DNA of 64,000 bases from Fundicoccus ignavus (GTDB taxonomy: Bacteria; Bacillota; Bacilli; Lactobacillales; Aerococcaceae). Shown piece after piece: positions 1 through 8,097 of the stretch (the first letter of the stretch is position 1; the number at the start of each line of letters is the position of its first letter). The notes under the pieces were generated by a model. The model ran no database searches and was not told the origin of the DNA. It was given only the letters and a program-made list of their open reading frames with translations. Made by a program: the position numbers and the translations under genes. The stretch is from assembly GCF_009659375.1 (NCBI RefSeq), contig NZ_WJQT01000012.1, forward strand, positions 1 through 64,000. Reading direction: 5' to 3'.

Positions 1-156
1 TAACCAGTCAATCCCAGATTCAAATTGATCTTTTTGTTGATAATAGAGCGCTCTTAACTCGTCAGTGTAACGAATCTGCGATTGTGTGACTGATAAGATA
101 TAAGGAGATAATCTTAATTGATCGATATGTTCTTGTGTTAATATGTGTTTGGCCAT
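1..156 (-). CDS. IS3-family orfA-like protein, N-terminal 52 codons (partial)
   Basis: The reverse strand reads from an ATG at 154-156, preceded by an AAAGGAG ribosome site, and stays open to the window edge. The protein starts MAKHILTQEHIDQLRLSPYI and contains QIRYTDELRALYYQ. This layout (LT..xxxxL..NPY, then xxxIxYTDEFK) is typical of the helix-turn-helix OrfA or HTH-domain proteins of IS3/IS150-type elements in Lactobacillales. Only the beginning is visible, so whether the insertion sequence is intact cannot be told. A small HTH regulator is the main alternative. Confidence 0.5.
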   Translation of the reverse strand, partial: MAKHILTQEHIDQLRLSPYILSVTQSQIRYTDELRALYYQQKDQFESGIDWL

Positions 157-452
157 CGTATGGACTCCTTTGTCTAAAATGCTTCATAATGAAATACTGG
201 ATAAAGTACACGCTAGGCCTTTCTTTAGCTGTCTAGCTAAAGATGTGGCCTTATCGAACGTGTCTGTTAGAAAAACTGGACGAGTTAGCAGTGTCTGTAA
301 AAAACAAGCACCTTATTCGCTTGTGTCTATTCAAACAAGCTAGCCTTTTTATTAGTGTACAGATAATATATCTATCTTATTCCACGCTGTCTATATTTTT
401 ATGAGGCCGTAAAAATCACTGTCCATTCTATAGGGTCCATTTTAGCGTTAAT
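157..452. other. Non-coding flank between orfA-like gene and repeat array
   Basis: No convincing gene. The short open frame at 143-343 has no ribosome site and overlaps the orfA start. A weak hairpin with 6-bp arms GCTTGT/ACAAGC at 319-340 is followed by a T-rich stretch and might act as a terminator. Confidence 0.4.
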
Positions 453-859
453 CTAGCCGAAGGTTAGTGAGTATCGGCTAGCAAAGGCCCTAATCTAGCC
501 GAAGGTTAGTGAGTATCGGCTAGAATCGGTGTTAATCTAGCCGAAAGTGTTGGAGAAACGGCTAGAATCGGTGCTAATCTAGCCGAAAGTCTGTGAGAAT
601 CGACTAGAATCGGTTCTAATCTAGCCGAAAGTTTGTGAGAAACGGCTAGAATCGGTGTTAATTTAGCCGAAAGTCTTAGAGAATCGACTAGAATATGAGT
701 TAATCTAGCCGAAAGTCTGTGAGGAGCGGCTAGAATCGGTGCTAATCTAGCCGAAAGTCTGTGAGCATCGACTAGAATCGGTGCTAATCTAGCCGAAAGT
801 CTGTGAGGAGCGGCTAGAATCGGTGCTAATCTAGCCGAAAGTGTTGAAGCATCGGCTAG
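453..859. repeat. Family A palindrome array: 10 units, exact 42-bp period
   Basis: Ten copies of a hairpin with arms CTAGCCGA...TCGGCTAG start at 453, 495, 537, 579, 621, 663, 705, 747, 789 and 831. Every step is exactly 42 bp, although arms and loops vary (for example TCGACTAG or TTAGCCGA). Because 42 is a multiple of three, the minus strand stays open at 506-946 with 14-residue repeats like LSARLAPILAAPHR. No ribosome site precedes that frame, so I read it as a by-product. The same family recurs at 22176-22246 and 39142-39538. Confidence 0.9.
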
Positions 860-1031
860 CATAGCGCGGCTCTCGGTGGTTTTTGGCCACAATGTTGTGG
901 AGGAGTATTTTGGCTGTATTATGATAGGTGTATGAGGTAGTTTCATTGAACTCTAATGTGTTAAGTTAATCCTATGTGATATAATGAGCAGTTGGGACGT
1001 GTAAAATTAGAGTTAGAAAGAAGGCGAGAAT

Positions 1032-1631
1032 GTGTATACACAGCAATTTATTAAGAAGACACTTGTGGTGGTACTTGGGACCATGTTGATGTCGATTGGT
1101 TTGAATTTGTTTATTTTTTCTGGACAGGGCGTTGACCCCTTGAGTACTTTCTTGGATGGAGTTGTGCAACATATTCCGCTAGAGCTTGGAACGATGATTA
1201 GTATCTTTAACACGATTGTGTTGGTGACGGTTTTCTTTGTGGACCGTCGACATATTGGGGTCGGGAGTTTTATTAATGGGATTTTCACGGGAGTGTTCTC
1301 GAACATGTTGATGACACCAATGGCGCCGCTACAATCTTTGCCAACAGTCGTTTTAGTACTATTGGGTGTGGTGATTTTCTCACTAGGTATCGCAGTTTAT
1401 ATGAGCGCGATGTTCGGTTTAGGCTCAATGGAATCAACGATGTTAATTTTCACCTCACGTACAGGCATTGATGCGACCATCGTTCGCACGGTAATGGACG
1501 TCGCATTTATTATAGTAGGTATCCTGTTGGGCGCGACCTTCGGCTATGGTTCAATCCTGAGCGCGGTTTTCAACGGTAAACTAATCGGAATTTTCTCAGG
1601 TTGGATTACCAAATTTTCCCCGGCAAAATAA
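1032..1631 (+). CDS. YczE/YitT-like multi-pass membrane protein
   Basis: A 199-residue hydrophobic protein with about five membrane segments. The glycine-rich first segment ends SGQGVDPLSTFLDGV, matching the GLGPWD/GxGxDP-type motif of the YczE/YyaS/YitT membrane protein families, which have no firmly established substrate. It starts with GTG (1032) behind AGAAAGAAGG; no better start lies downstream. It is a single-gene unit with a strong terminator immediately after. No regulator is adjacent. Family assignment is by motif and topology; function is unknown. Confidence 0.7.
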   Translation: MYTQQFIKKTLVVVLGTMLMSIGLNLFIFSGQGVDPLSTFLDGVVQHIPLELGTMISIFNTIVLVTVFFVDRRHIGVGSFINGIFTGVFSNMLMTPMAPLQSLPTVVLVLLGVVIFSLGIAVYMSAMFGLGSMESTMLIFTSRTGIDATIVRTVMDVAFIIVGILLGATFGYGSILSAVFNGKLIGIFSGWITKFSPAK

Positions 1632-1644
1632 TAATTTAAATAAC

Positions 1645-1688
1645 GCGCGCTAACCTATCATCTTATGGTGAAGGCTGGCGCGCTTTTT
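1645..1688 (+). terminator. Rho-independent terminator of the YczE-like gene
   Basis: GCGCGCTAACCT pairs with AGGCTGGCGCGC (12-bp stem, one mismatch), followed by TTTTTGT. Confidence 0.9.
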
Positions 1689-1795
1689 GTGTAAGTTGAT
1701 TTTGTTGGGATATTAAGGTTAGATGAGGTTGGATAGGTGGCGGATCGAGCTTTAGTAGCTTAATTGGTAAGGGATATTGAATTTTCATGGTAGGT

Positions 1796-2304
1796 TGTTA
1801 AGCGTCTTGATGTTCTTCATTGCTTCAATAAAAACGAAGAGCAAAAGGAGTGCCGGCCAATTGGCCGACACGATTTAAACGCCTTGTGGTTCTAATATAA
1901 TCGTCGTGTACCGTGGGACACGACACTGCCTTTTTTCATGATTTATACTTCGCTCAACTTTTTTTCGAAGGCACGCTGTTAAGCATCTTGATGTTCTTAA
2001 TTGCTTCATTAAACGAAGAGCAAAAGGAGTGCCGGCCAACTGGCCGACACGATTAAAATTGCTTGTGGTTCTAATATAATCGTCGTGTACCGTGAGACAC
2101 GACACCGCCTTTTTTCATGATTTATACTTCGCTCAACTTTTTTTCGAAGGCACGCTGTTAAGCATCTTGATGCTCTTCGTTGCTTCATTAAAAACGAAGA
2201 GCAAAAGGAGTGCCGGCCAACTGGCCGACACGATTAAAATTGCCTGTGGTTCTAATATAATCGTCGTGTACCGTGGGACACGACACCGCTTTTTTTCATG
2301 ATTT
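1796..2304. repeat. Family E repeat: three tandem ~180-bp units
   Basis: Three copies with period 179-181 bp (GCCGGCC at 1852, 2031 and 2212). Each unit carries two hairpins. One has arms GTGCCGGCCAA/TTGGCCGACAC, centred near 1860 in the first unit. The other has arms GTCGTGT/ACACGAC, centred near 1913, 53 bp away. Short frames at 1875-2105 and 2092-2301 are shadows of the repeat. Single or degenerate copies occur near 8995, 19170, 22010, 35300 and 38290. Confidence 0.85.
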
Positions 2305-2305
2305 A

Positions 2306-2531
2306 ATCATGCTCGAGTTCTCCAAACTGGAGCACGATTCCGTTCCAATCGTGTTCGAGTTTTTGAAACTGAGACATGATTCCAAGGTTATTTGAAATAA
2401 TCGTGTTCGAGTTCTTCAAACTGGAACACGACTCAGTTCCAATCGTGCTCGAGTTTTTGAAACTGAAACATGATTCTAAGCTTAATTGAAATAGTCGTGC
2501 TCGAGTTCTCCAAACTGGGCACGATTCCCTC
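2306..2531. repeat. Family B palindrome array: five units at 42/52-bp steps
   Basis: Hairpins of the type AATCGTGCTCGAGTTT...AAACTGGAACACGATT. The AAACTG landmark occurs at 2324, 2366, 2418, 2460 and 2512, giving steps of 42, 52, 42 and 52 bp. The longer family B array is at 22262-22849. The minus-strand frame over it (2303-2644) lacks a ribosome site. Confidence 0.85.
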
Positions 2532-2809
2532 CACCAGCCTCGCAGCCGCATTTTCCACCAGCCCCGACAATCGCACCCCTCGCACCTCCCAATCGAACGT
2601 TCGAGAAACTGCGCCAATTTTCTGATGATATCCATTCCTTTCAAGGGAGAATAGTGTTAGAATAATGGCAGAAATAGAAGGGTGTTAAGTAAGGGGAAGT
2701 TGAGGTGGCGTTGAGTTTTTAACAACAAAGTTAGGGTTAGGGAGTCAGATCTGGCGATGTTGAGGTAGTGAGAATTGAAATCAGCCTGTTCAGATTTGGC
2801 TAGAAAATC

Positions 2810-2873
2810 TTTACGTATATTTTACAGTAAAAGCGAACATCTTTACGGTAAATTTACAAAAGCGTGTTATCAT
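2810..2873 (+). promoter_or_regulatory. Candidate Pho boxes and promoter of phnD
   Basis: TTTACG-TATAT-TTTACA at 2810-2826 and TTTACG-GTAAA-TTTACA at 2842-2858 are two pairs of direct hexamers. Each pair has an 11-bp period, and the pairs are 32 bp (three helix turns) apart. A TATCAT -10 lies at 2868-2873. PhoP/PhoB-type regulators bind TT(A/T)ACA-like hexamers repeated every 11 bp, and such boxes usually replace a good -35, as here. Control by phosphate starvation is inference. Confidence 0.55.
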
Positions 2874-2923
2874 ATTGCTTGCAGTACAAGAATATATCGA
2901 AAGATATTTTGGAGGAGAAAAAT

Positions 2924-3949
2924 TTGAAAAAGTTTTTAGCGGTATTTAGTTTAATTACAATGTTGGCAGCGGGCGTTTTTGCACCAGTAGCTCAGGTTTC
3001 AGCACAAGAAGAAATTGACAAGTTAACAGTAGCTTTCGTACCATCGCGTGATCCAGAAGATATTATTACAACAACTGAACCATTGAAACAATTATTAATT
3101 GATGAATTAGCAGAGTTAGGCTTCAATGTTGGCGAAATCGAAATTACGGTTGGAACAAGTTATGAAGCAGTTGGGGAAGCAATGTCAGCTGGAACAGCAG
3201 AAATCGGCTTGATTCCTGGTGGAACATTCGTATTATTCAGTGACGATGTAGAGGTATTATTAACATCAACACGTGCTGGTTTAACAAAAGATTCAGAGAA
3301 TCCAGCAGACTGGAACGATGGTGAGGCAACTGAAACTTCAGACGAACAAGTTACTTACTACAAATCTTTAATCATTGCTGGACCATCTGAAAAAGGGCAA
3401 GAATTAGCAGCTAAAGTTAATGCAGGCGAAGAATTAACTTGGGAAGACTTAGACTCAGCAAACTGGGCTGTTATGTCTTCATCTTCTTCATCAGGTTACA
3501 TCTATCCAACAATTTGGTTAAGTGAGCGCTATGATAAAGGTGTTTCGGACTTATCACACGCTGTTCAATCAGAATCTTACGCATCTTCAATCGCACGTTT
3601 AGCATCTGAACAAGTGGATATTATTGTTGGGTTTGCTGACTTACGTCGTGACTATGATGAGCAATGGACAACTGAAATGGGCCGTGAAGCAAGCATTTGG
3701 GAAGAAACAAACGTCATTGGTGTTGCACCAAATGTCTACAATGATACAGTTTCAGTGTCTAAGAACGCTGAAGTTATGACAGATGAATTAAAAGCTGCCA
3801 TCCAACAAGCATTCATTAACATTTCAGAAACTGAAGAAGGTAAAGCAGTTATCGCGATTTATAGTCACGAAGGATACCAACCAGCGACTTCTGAAGATTA
3901 CGATACTGAACGTGAAGCGCAAAAAATCTTATTAGAAGGCGCTGAATAA
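2924..3949 (+). CDS. phnD: PhnD-type phosphonate/phosphite ABC transporter substrate-binding protein
   Basis: A 341-residue secreted binding protein. A TTG start at 2924 is chosen over the upstream ATG (2864) because GGAGGAG lies 8 nt before it and the product then begins with a clean signal peptide (KKFLAVFSLITMLAAG...VSA-QEE). The mature part reads VAFVPSRDPEDIITTTEPLK and later GTAEIGLIPGGTFVLF and MSSSSSSGYIYPTIWL, typical of the PhnD/periplasmic phosphonate-binding family (type 2 fold). It delivers a phosphonate, phosphite or related ligand to the PhnE permeases. The usual Gram-positive lipobox cysteine is absent; cleavage would be at an AxA-type site. It is first gene of phnDCEE, separated from phnC by an attenuator. 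Confidence 0.9.
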   Translation: MKKFLAVFSLITMLAAGVFAPVAQVSAQEEIDKLTVAFVPSRDPEDIITTTEPLKQLLIDELAELGFNVGEIEITVGTSYEAVGEAMSAGTAEIGLIPGGTFVLFSDDVEVLLTSTRAGLTKDSENPADWNDGEATETSDEQVTYYKSLIIAGPSEKGQELAAKVNAGEELTWEDLDSANWAVMSSSSSSGYIYPTIWLSERYDKGVSDLSHAVQSESYASSIARLASEQVDIIVGFADLRRDYDEQWTTEMGREASIWEETNVIGVAPNVYNDTVSVSKNAEVMTDELKAAIQQAFINISETEEGKAVIAIYSHEGYQPATSEDYDTEREAQKILLEGAE

Positions 3950-3983
3950 GCTCATTTTTTCCGAATTTAACACCCCTATAAGT

Positions 3984-4015
3984 GGCATCTACTGAAAAGT
4001 ATGATGCCCTTTTTC
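3984..4015 (+). terminator. Attenuating hairpin between phnD and phnC
   Basis: GGCATCTACT-GAAA-AGTATGATGCC (one bulge) followed by CTTTTTC. Partial termination here would make phnD mRNA more abundant than the transporter genes, a common arrangement for binding proteins. Confidence 0.75.
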
Positions 4016-4133
4016 ATTCCAAAATATGAATACACAGCGCAAGTGGATTTTTATTCGTATTTTGAATGCAATTGGCAGTGTTAAATGGTATGATTGCGAC
4101 TGAAGAAATAATTTTTATGGAAAGAGGATAGCT

Positions 4134-4907
4134 ATGATTGAAATGAAAGGTGTGTCGAAACGTTATGACAATGGCGTTTTAGGCTTGAACAATATTGATT
4201 TGCGAATTGAGCAAGGGGAATTCGTGGGGATTATTGGTTTATCAGGTGCGGGTAAATCGACACTAATTCGTACCATTAATAAAATGATTGAGACAACAGC
4301 TGGCGATTTAGTTGTGAATGATGTGGATGTGACGCAATTAAAAGGAAAATCTTTACGTCAATTCCGTCGTCAAGTAGGGATGATTTTCCAAGGCTTTAAC
4401 TTAGTAACACGTGCGAAAGTTGTAACAAACGTCTTGAATGGCTTTGTACCAGACTTACCATTCTGGCGTGTCTTATTAGGCTACTTTACAAAAGAAGAAG
4501 AATTGAAAGCATTAGCGGCTTTAGACCGTGTGGGAATTTTAGATAAGGCTTATACACGTGTGGACCAATTGTCAGGTGGTCAACAACAACGTGTAGCTTT
4601 GGCGCGTACATTGGCGCAAAACCCAGGGATTATTCTAGCGGATGAGCCGGTTGCTTCATTGGACCCTGTAACGGCTGCAGTCGTGATGAACGACTTCAAG
4701 AAAATTAACCAAGCGGATAATATTAGTATCTTAATTAATATTCACCACGTGGAATTAGCATTAGAATATTGTGACCGTATTGTCGGAATTCGAGATGGTC
4801 AAATCGTTTATGATGGTCCATCCGATCAAGTAACCGAAAGCATTCTAGATCAAATTTATAAGGGACAAAAACCAGATATGGTTGAAGAGATGGTAGGTGA
4901 AGTTTAA
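4134..4907 (+). CDS. phnC: PhnC-type phosphonate ABC transporter ATPase
   Basis: A 257-residue ABC ATPase. Walker A GLSGAGKST is near residues 35-43, the Q-loop is in GMIFQGFNLV, the signature LSGGQQQR is near 146, Walker B IILADEP near 166, and the switch histidine sits in INIHHVE. The sequence between Q-loop and signature (NVLNGFVPDLPFWRVLLGYF) is characteristic of PhnC. It energises uptake together with the two PhnE permeases downstream. The start ATG at 4134 is preceded by AAAGAGGA, and the stop overlaps the next start by one base (TAATG), indicating translational coupling. Confidence 0.93.
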   Translation: MIEMKGVSKRYDNGVLGLNNIDLRIEQGEFVGIIGLSGAGKSTLIRTINKMIETTAGDLVVNDVDVTQLKGKSLRQFRRQVGMIFQGFNLVTRAKVVTNVLNGFVPDLPFWRVLLGYFTKEEELKALAALDRVGILDKAYTRVDQLSGGQQQRVALARTLAQNPGIILADEPVASLDPVTAAVVMNDFKKINQADNISILINIHHVELALEYCDRIVGIRDGQIVYDGPSDQVTESILDQIYKGQKPDMVEEMVGEV

Positions 4908-5749
4908 TGGCATCACATAAGCCAAAACAATCTTTACGTCATCGTTTGCTACCCCCTAAAGAAATAGTGTTACCGAATGGAAAGAAAGTTTTTAAACAGC
5001 GTTCAATCACGCCATTTATTGTCATTCTTGTTCTAATCGCTGTGTACTATTCGGTTGAATTAACAGACTTCAAATTCTCAACGTTGGCTAAACGTGGTCA
5101 CGAGTTCTTTACAATCCTGATTGCGATGGTTCCACCACGCTGGACCTTCTTTGATTCAGTTATCCAACCATTGGTGGACACGATTAAAATGTCGATTTTA
5201 GGAACGGTTATTGGTGCCTTAGTCGCGATTCCTACGGCAATGTTAGCGTCCGTTAACTTAACACGCAATAAGGCAGTTTCAGGTGTGGTTAAGTTTCTTT
5301 TGAGTATCATCCGCACCTTACCTACTTTAGTATCTGCATTGATTTTGACATATGTCTTCGGTTTAGGAACGTTCGCCGGTACCTTAGCCATCGCCTTATT
5401 TACCTTCTCATTCATCGGCAAGCAGCTGTATGAACAAATCGAAACGGTGGATATGGCACCTTATGAAGCGATGGAATCAATGGGAGCTAACCGCCTTTAC
5501 AGTTTTTTAGGCGCGATTCGCCCACAAGTGTTACCAAGTTTCTTATCTGTCACACTCTACACCTTTGAAGGGAACGTCCGTCATGCGGCGATTCTAGGAT
5601 ATGTTGGGGCCGGTGGTTTAGGGATTATCCTGAACGAGAACATCGCTTGGCGTCAATACGACAAAGTCGGCATGATTCTTTTGACGCTCTTTGTGACGGT
5701 AGCGATTATTGAAACAATTAGCCGCTATCTGCGCAAGAAATTAACATAG
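4907..5749 (+). CDS. phnE: PhnE-type phosphonate ABC transporter permease (first)
   Basis: A 280-residue membrane protein of the binding-protein-dependent transport inner membrane family. A charged N-terminus (SHKPKQSLRHRLLPPKE) is followed by about six membrane segments. The cytoplasmic coupling (EAA) loop reads PYEAMESMGANRLYSFLGAIRPQ and the C-terminal part AAILGYVGAGGLGIIL, both standard for PhnE. It pairs with the second PhnE gene to form the channel. Coupled to phnC through TAATG. Confidence 0.92.
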   Translation: MASHKPKQSLRHRLLPPKEIVLPNGKKVFKQRSITPFIVILVLIAVYYSVELTDFKFSTLAKRGHEFFTILIAMVPPRWTFFDSVIQPLVDTIKMSILGTVIGALVAIPTAMLASVNLTRNKAVSGVVKFLLSIIRTLPTLVSALILTYVFGLGTFAGTLAIALFTFSFIGKQLYEQIETVDMAPYEAMESMGANRLYSFLGAIRPQVLPSFLSVTLYTFEGNVRHAAILGYVGAGGLGIILNENIAWRQYDKVGMILLTLFVTVAIIETISRYLRKKLT

Positions 5750-5761
5750 GAGGTGGCCCAG

Positions 5762-6571
5762 ATGATAGACAAAATTAATGCCATGTATGAAAAGAAAGAA
5801 ACAAATCGTGTGTCACGCACCTTCTGGACGCTACTAGTTGTCGCTTTATTATTATGGTCGGCAACAACTGTCGGCAGTGTGAACGTCACGAAAAACGGGG
5901 TCGAAATCGCAGGTAACATCATTCGCGGTATTTTCACACCGTCAACCGAACTATTATTTAACTGGTCCGAACAATCGGTCGGCTACCTATTATTAGAAAC
6001 GATGGCCATCGCCTTTCTCGGTACGCTAGTGGGCGCAGTATTCTCATTCCCACTGAGTTTTCTCGCTTCATCGAAAGTTGTGCCATTCCCAGTCGTGATT
6101 GTGACGCGTCTGGTCGTGATTCTAATCCGTACCATTCCAGCCTTTGTTTACGGTCTGATGTTCATTCGTGTGACAGGTCCTGGTCCATTCGCCGGCCTGA
6201 TGACCCTATCAGTGACGTCGATTGGGATGTTGACGAAACTCTTTAGCGAAACTATCGATGACATCGACACCTCAATTATCGAGGCGCTAGACGCGATGGG
6301 CTGTAACACTTTTGCCAAAATACGCCACGGCATTCTGCCGCAATTATGGTCGAGTTTACTCTCTACCTTGATTTTCCGTTTTGACATGAACTTGCGCGAT
6401 GCGACCACACTAGGACTCGTCGGCGCGGGTGGGATTGGTGCTCCCTTGATCTTCGCAATGAGCTCATACCGTTGGAGTGAAGTCGGTGCCTTATTGCTTG
6501 GCTTAATCGTACTGATCCTAATTGTCGAGTTCTCATCAAGCTACATCCGTAAGAAACTAGCACACGGTTAG
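5762..6571 (+). CDS. phnE2: PhnE-type phosphonate ABC transporter permease (second)
   Basis: A 269-residue paralogue of the preceding permease. ATG at 5762 is preferred over the in-frame GTG at 5753 because the GTG overlaps the AGGAGG ribosome site, while the ATG lies 8 nt after it. About six membrane segments; the coupling loop reads IIEALDAMGCNTFAKIRHGI and the conserved end TTLGLVGAGGIGAPL. Two tandem PhnE permeases are usual in Firmicutes phnCDEE systems. Codon choice becomes more GC-rich towards the end of this gene and in the next one. Confidence 0.92.
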   Translation: MIDKINAMYEKKETNRVSRTFWTLLVVALLLWSATTVGSVNVTKNGVEIAGNIIRGIFTPSTELLFNWSEQSVGYLLLETMAIAFLGTLVGAVFSFPLSFLASSKVVPFPVVIVTRLVVILIRTIPAFVYGLMFIRVTGPGPFAGLMTLSVTSIGMLTKLFSETIDDIDTSIIEALDAMGCNTFAKIRHGILPQLWSSLLSTLIFRFDMNLRDATTLGLVGAGGIGAPLIFAMSSYRWSEVGALLLGLIVLILIVEFSSSYIRKKLAHG

Positions 6572-6584
6572 GAGGCGGTTGTCA

Positions 6585-6974
6585 ATGTTAGAAAAAGTTC
6601 ATCACCTTGCGATTATTGCGTCAGACATCGAAGTGTCCAAACGCTTTTATTGTGACATCTTAGGCTTTACCATTCTAGCTGAAACTTACCGATCCGAACG
6701 CGACTCTTGGAAGGTTGACCTAGCCTTGAACGGCGACTACCTGATTGAGCTGTTCTCCTTCCCAGATGCGCCAGCCCGCGTGAACCAACCCGAAGCTCGT
6801 GGCTTACGCCACTTAGCCTTCTCAGTCCGCGATATGGCAGCAACGGTAGCAGAACTACAAGCTCACGGCCTTGAACTAGAAGCTGTCCGTGTGGACGAAC
6901 TCACCGGCTCAGCCTACACCTTCTTCAAGGATCCCGACGGGCTCCCAATCGAGCTAGTGGAAACTAAAGACTAA
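6585..6974 (+). CDS. VOC-superfamily glyoxalase-like protein (GloA2/YaeR type)
   Basis: A 129-residue single vicinal-oxygen-chelate protein with two beta-alpha-beta-beta-beta halves. Likely metal ligands are His in VHHLAII, Glu in LIELFSF, His in GLRHLAF and Glu in PIELVE, the pattern of the SMU1112c/YaeR/GloA2 group. ATG 6585 is chosen (AGGAGG 9 nt upstream); the in-frame TTG at 6579 is too close to that site. It is the last gene of the phn operon, 13 nt after phnE2. A role in processing the imported phosphonate or detoxifying a carbonyl product is possible but unproven. Confidence 0.8.
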   Translation: MLEKVHHLAIIASDIEVSKRFYCDILGFTILAETYRSERDSWKVDLALNGDYLIELFSFPDAPARVNQPEARGLRHLAFSVRDMAATVAELQAHGLELEAVRVDELTGSAYTFFKDPDGLPIELVETKD

Positions 6975-6978
6975 TCAT

Positions 6979-7015
6979 AAACGTGCTTCGCCTAATGAGG
7001 TGGAGCACGTTTTTT
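6979..7015 (+). terminator. Terminator of the phn operon
   Basis: AAACGTGCTTCGCCT pairs with AGGTGGAGCACGTTT around an AATG loop, followed by a T run. Confidence 0.9.
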
Positions 7016-7019
7016 ATGA

Positions 7020-7262
7020 TTTTATATGGATTGGTATTGGAGCTTCGCTCAGCTTATTGTTTTCCAAGGCGGTGGTCGCTTTCAAAGCCTTTGCTATCGC
7101 TCAGGCTTTTCCAGCTCAATCGGCTAGGCTCTGTCTAAATCGCTTCGCTCATAGTCAGAGCAAGCTGTGCCGATTGCCCTTGATACCGCTTTTTGAAAAC
7201 AAGTCGCTGAGCTACGTTGAGTATTCCAACAAAAGTGACGATGTATTATCAAGTCAAGACTG
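7020..7262. repeat. Family F dispersed repeat (inverted relative to 11565-11860)
   Basis: About 240 bp containing AGCTTCGCTCAGCTTATTG, CCAAGGCGGTGGTCGCTTTC and GTATTCCAACAAAAGTGACG. Nearly the same sequence appears in reverse orientation at 11565-11860 and, more diverged, at 41085-41285; fragments lie at 10795-10845 and 18990-19035. The frame 7000-7266 has no coding support. Confidence 0.7.
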
Positions 7263-7267
7263 CTAAC

Positions 7268-7935
7268 GGAATTCCGAGATTTATCTGAGAAAAGTTGCAA
7301 TTTGAGATGTAAATTAGCAAAAAAAAGTGGAAATTAGACTCTAATGTGTCGACTGGGATTTTGAGTCGACACGTTAACTAAGTCAATGAGTCGACTCAAA
7401 TCTTGAGTTGACACGATAGAAAAAAATTCAGGATTATTGGTGGATTTTAGCTGGGAATTCCGAGATTTATCTGAGAAAAGTTGCAATTTGAGATGTAAAT
7501 TAGCAAAAAAAGTGGAAATTAGACTCTAATGTGTCGACTGGGATTTTGAGTTGACACTATAGAAAAAAATTCAGGATTATTGGTGGATTTTAGCTGGGAA
7601 TTCCGAGATTTATCAGAGAAAAGTTGCAATTTGAGAGGTAAATTAGCAAAAAAAGTGGAAATTAGACTCTAATGTGTCGACTGGGATTTTGAGTTGACAC
7701 GTTAACTAAGTCAATGAGTCGACTCAAATCTTGAGTTGACACATTAGAAAAAAAATCAGGATTATCGGTTGTTTTCAGCTGGAAATTCCGAGATTTATCT
7801 GGAAAAGTTGCAATTTGAGATGTAAATTAGCAAAAAAAGTGGAGATTAGACTCTAATGTGTCGACTGGGATTTTGAGTTGACACGTTAACTAAGTCAATG
7901 AGTCGACTCAAATCTTGAGTTGACACGATAGAATC
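7268..7935. repeat. Family C repeat: four units of ~185 bp with paired hairpins
   Basis: Units begin GGAATTCCGAGATTTATC at 7268, 7454, 7597 and (variant) 7781. A full unit carries two hairpins built on TGTCGACT...AGTCGACA, their starts 42 bp apart. The second unit has lost one 43-bp hairpin segment (143-bp step). Non-coding. Confidence 0.85.
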
Positions 7936-8097
7936 CATACTAGTCAATAATCTGATATGAATTAAAAATATAATGATAGTTAGTTACTAATGTGTATTCT
8001 TTGAAGAAGAAAAGCAACTGCGGCTAGTCTAAAAAATCAAAAAAGGTGACTTCTTTTGAAAAAGAAGTCATTTCAAACTTGGCATTCGAAAAAGAAA
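7936..8097. other. Spacer between families C and D
   Basis: No gene seen. Contains a short inverted repeat GACTTCTTTT/AAAAGAAGTC at about 8050-8071 that could be a weak hairpin. Confidence 0.4.

Noticed and set aside
143..343. 66-codon plus-strand frame overlapping the orfA start
   Set aside because: No ribosome site, no recognisable features, and it overlaps the better-supported minus-strand start.
7000..7266. 88-residue frame after the phn terminator
   Set aside because: Starts inside the terminator and lies in a dispersed repeat.
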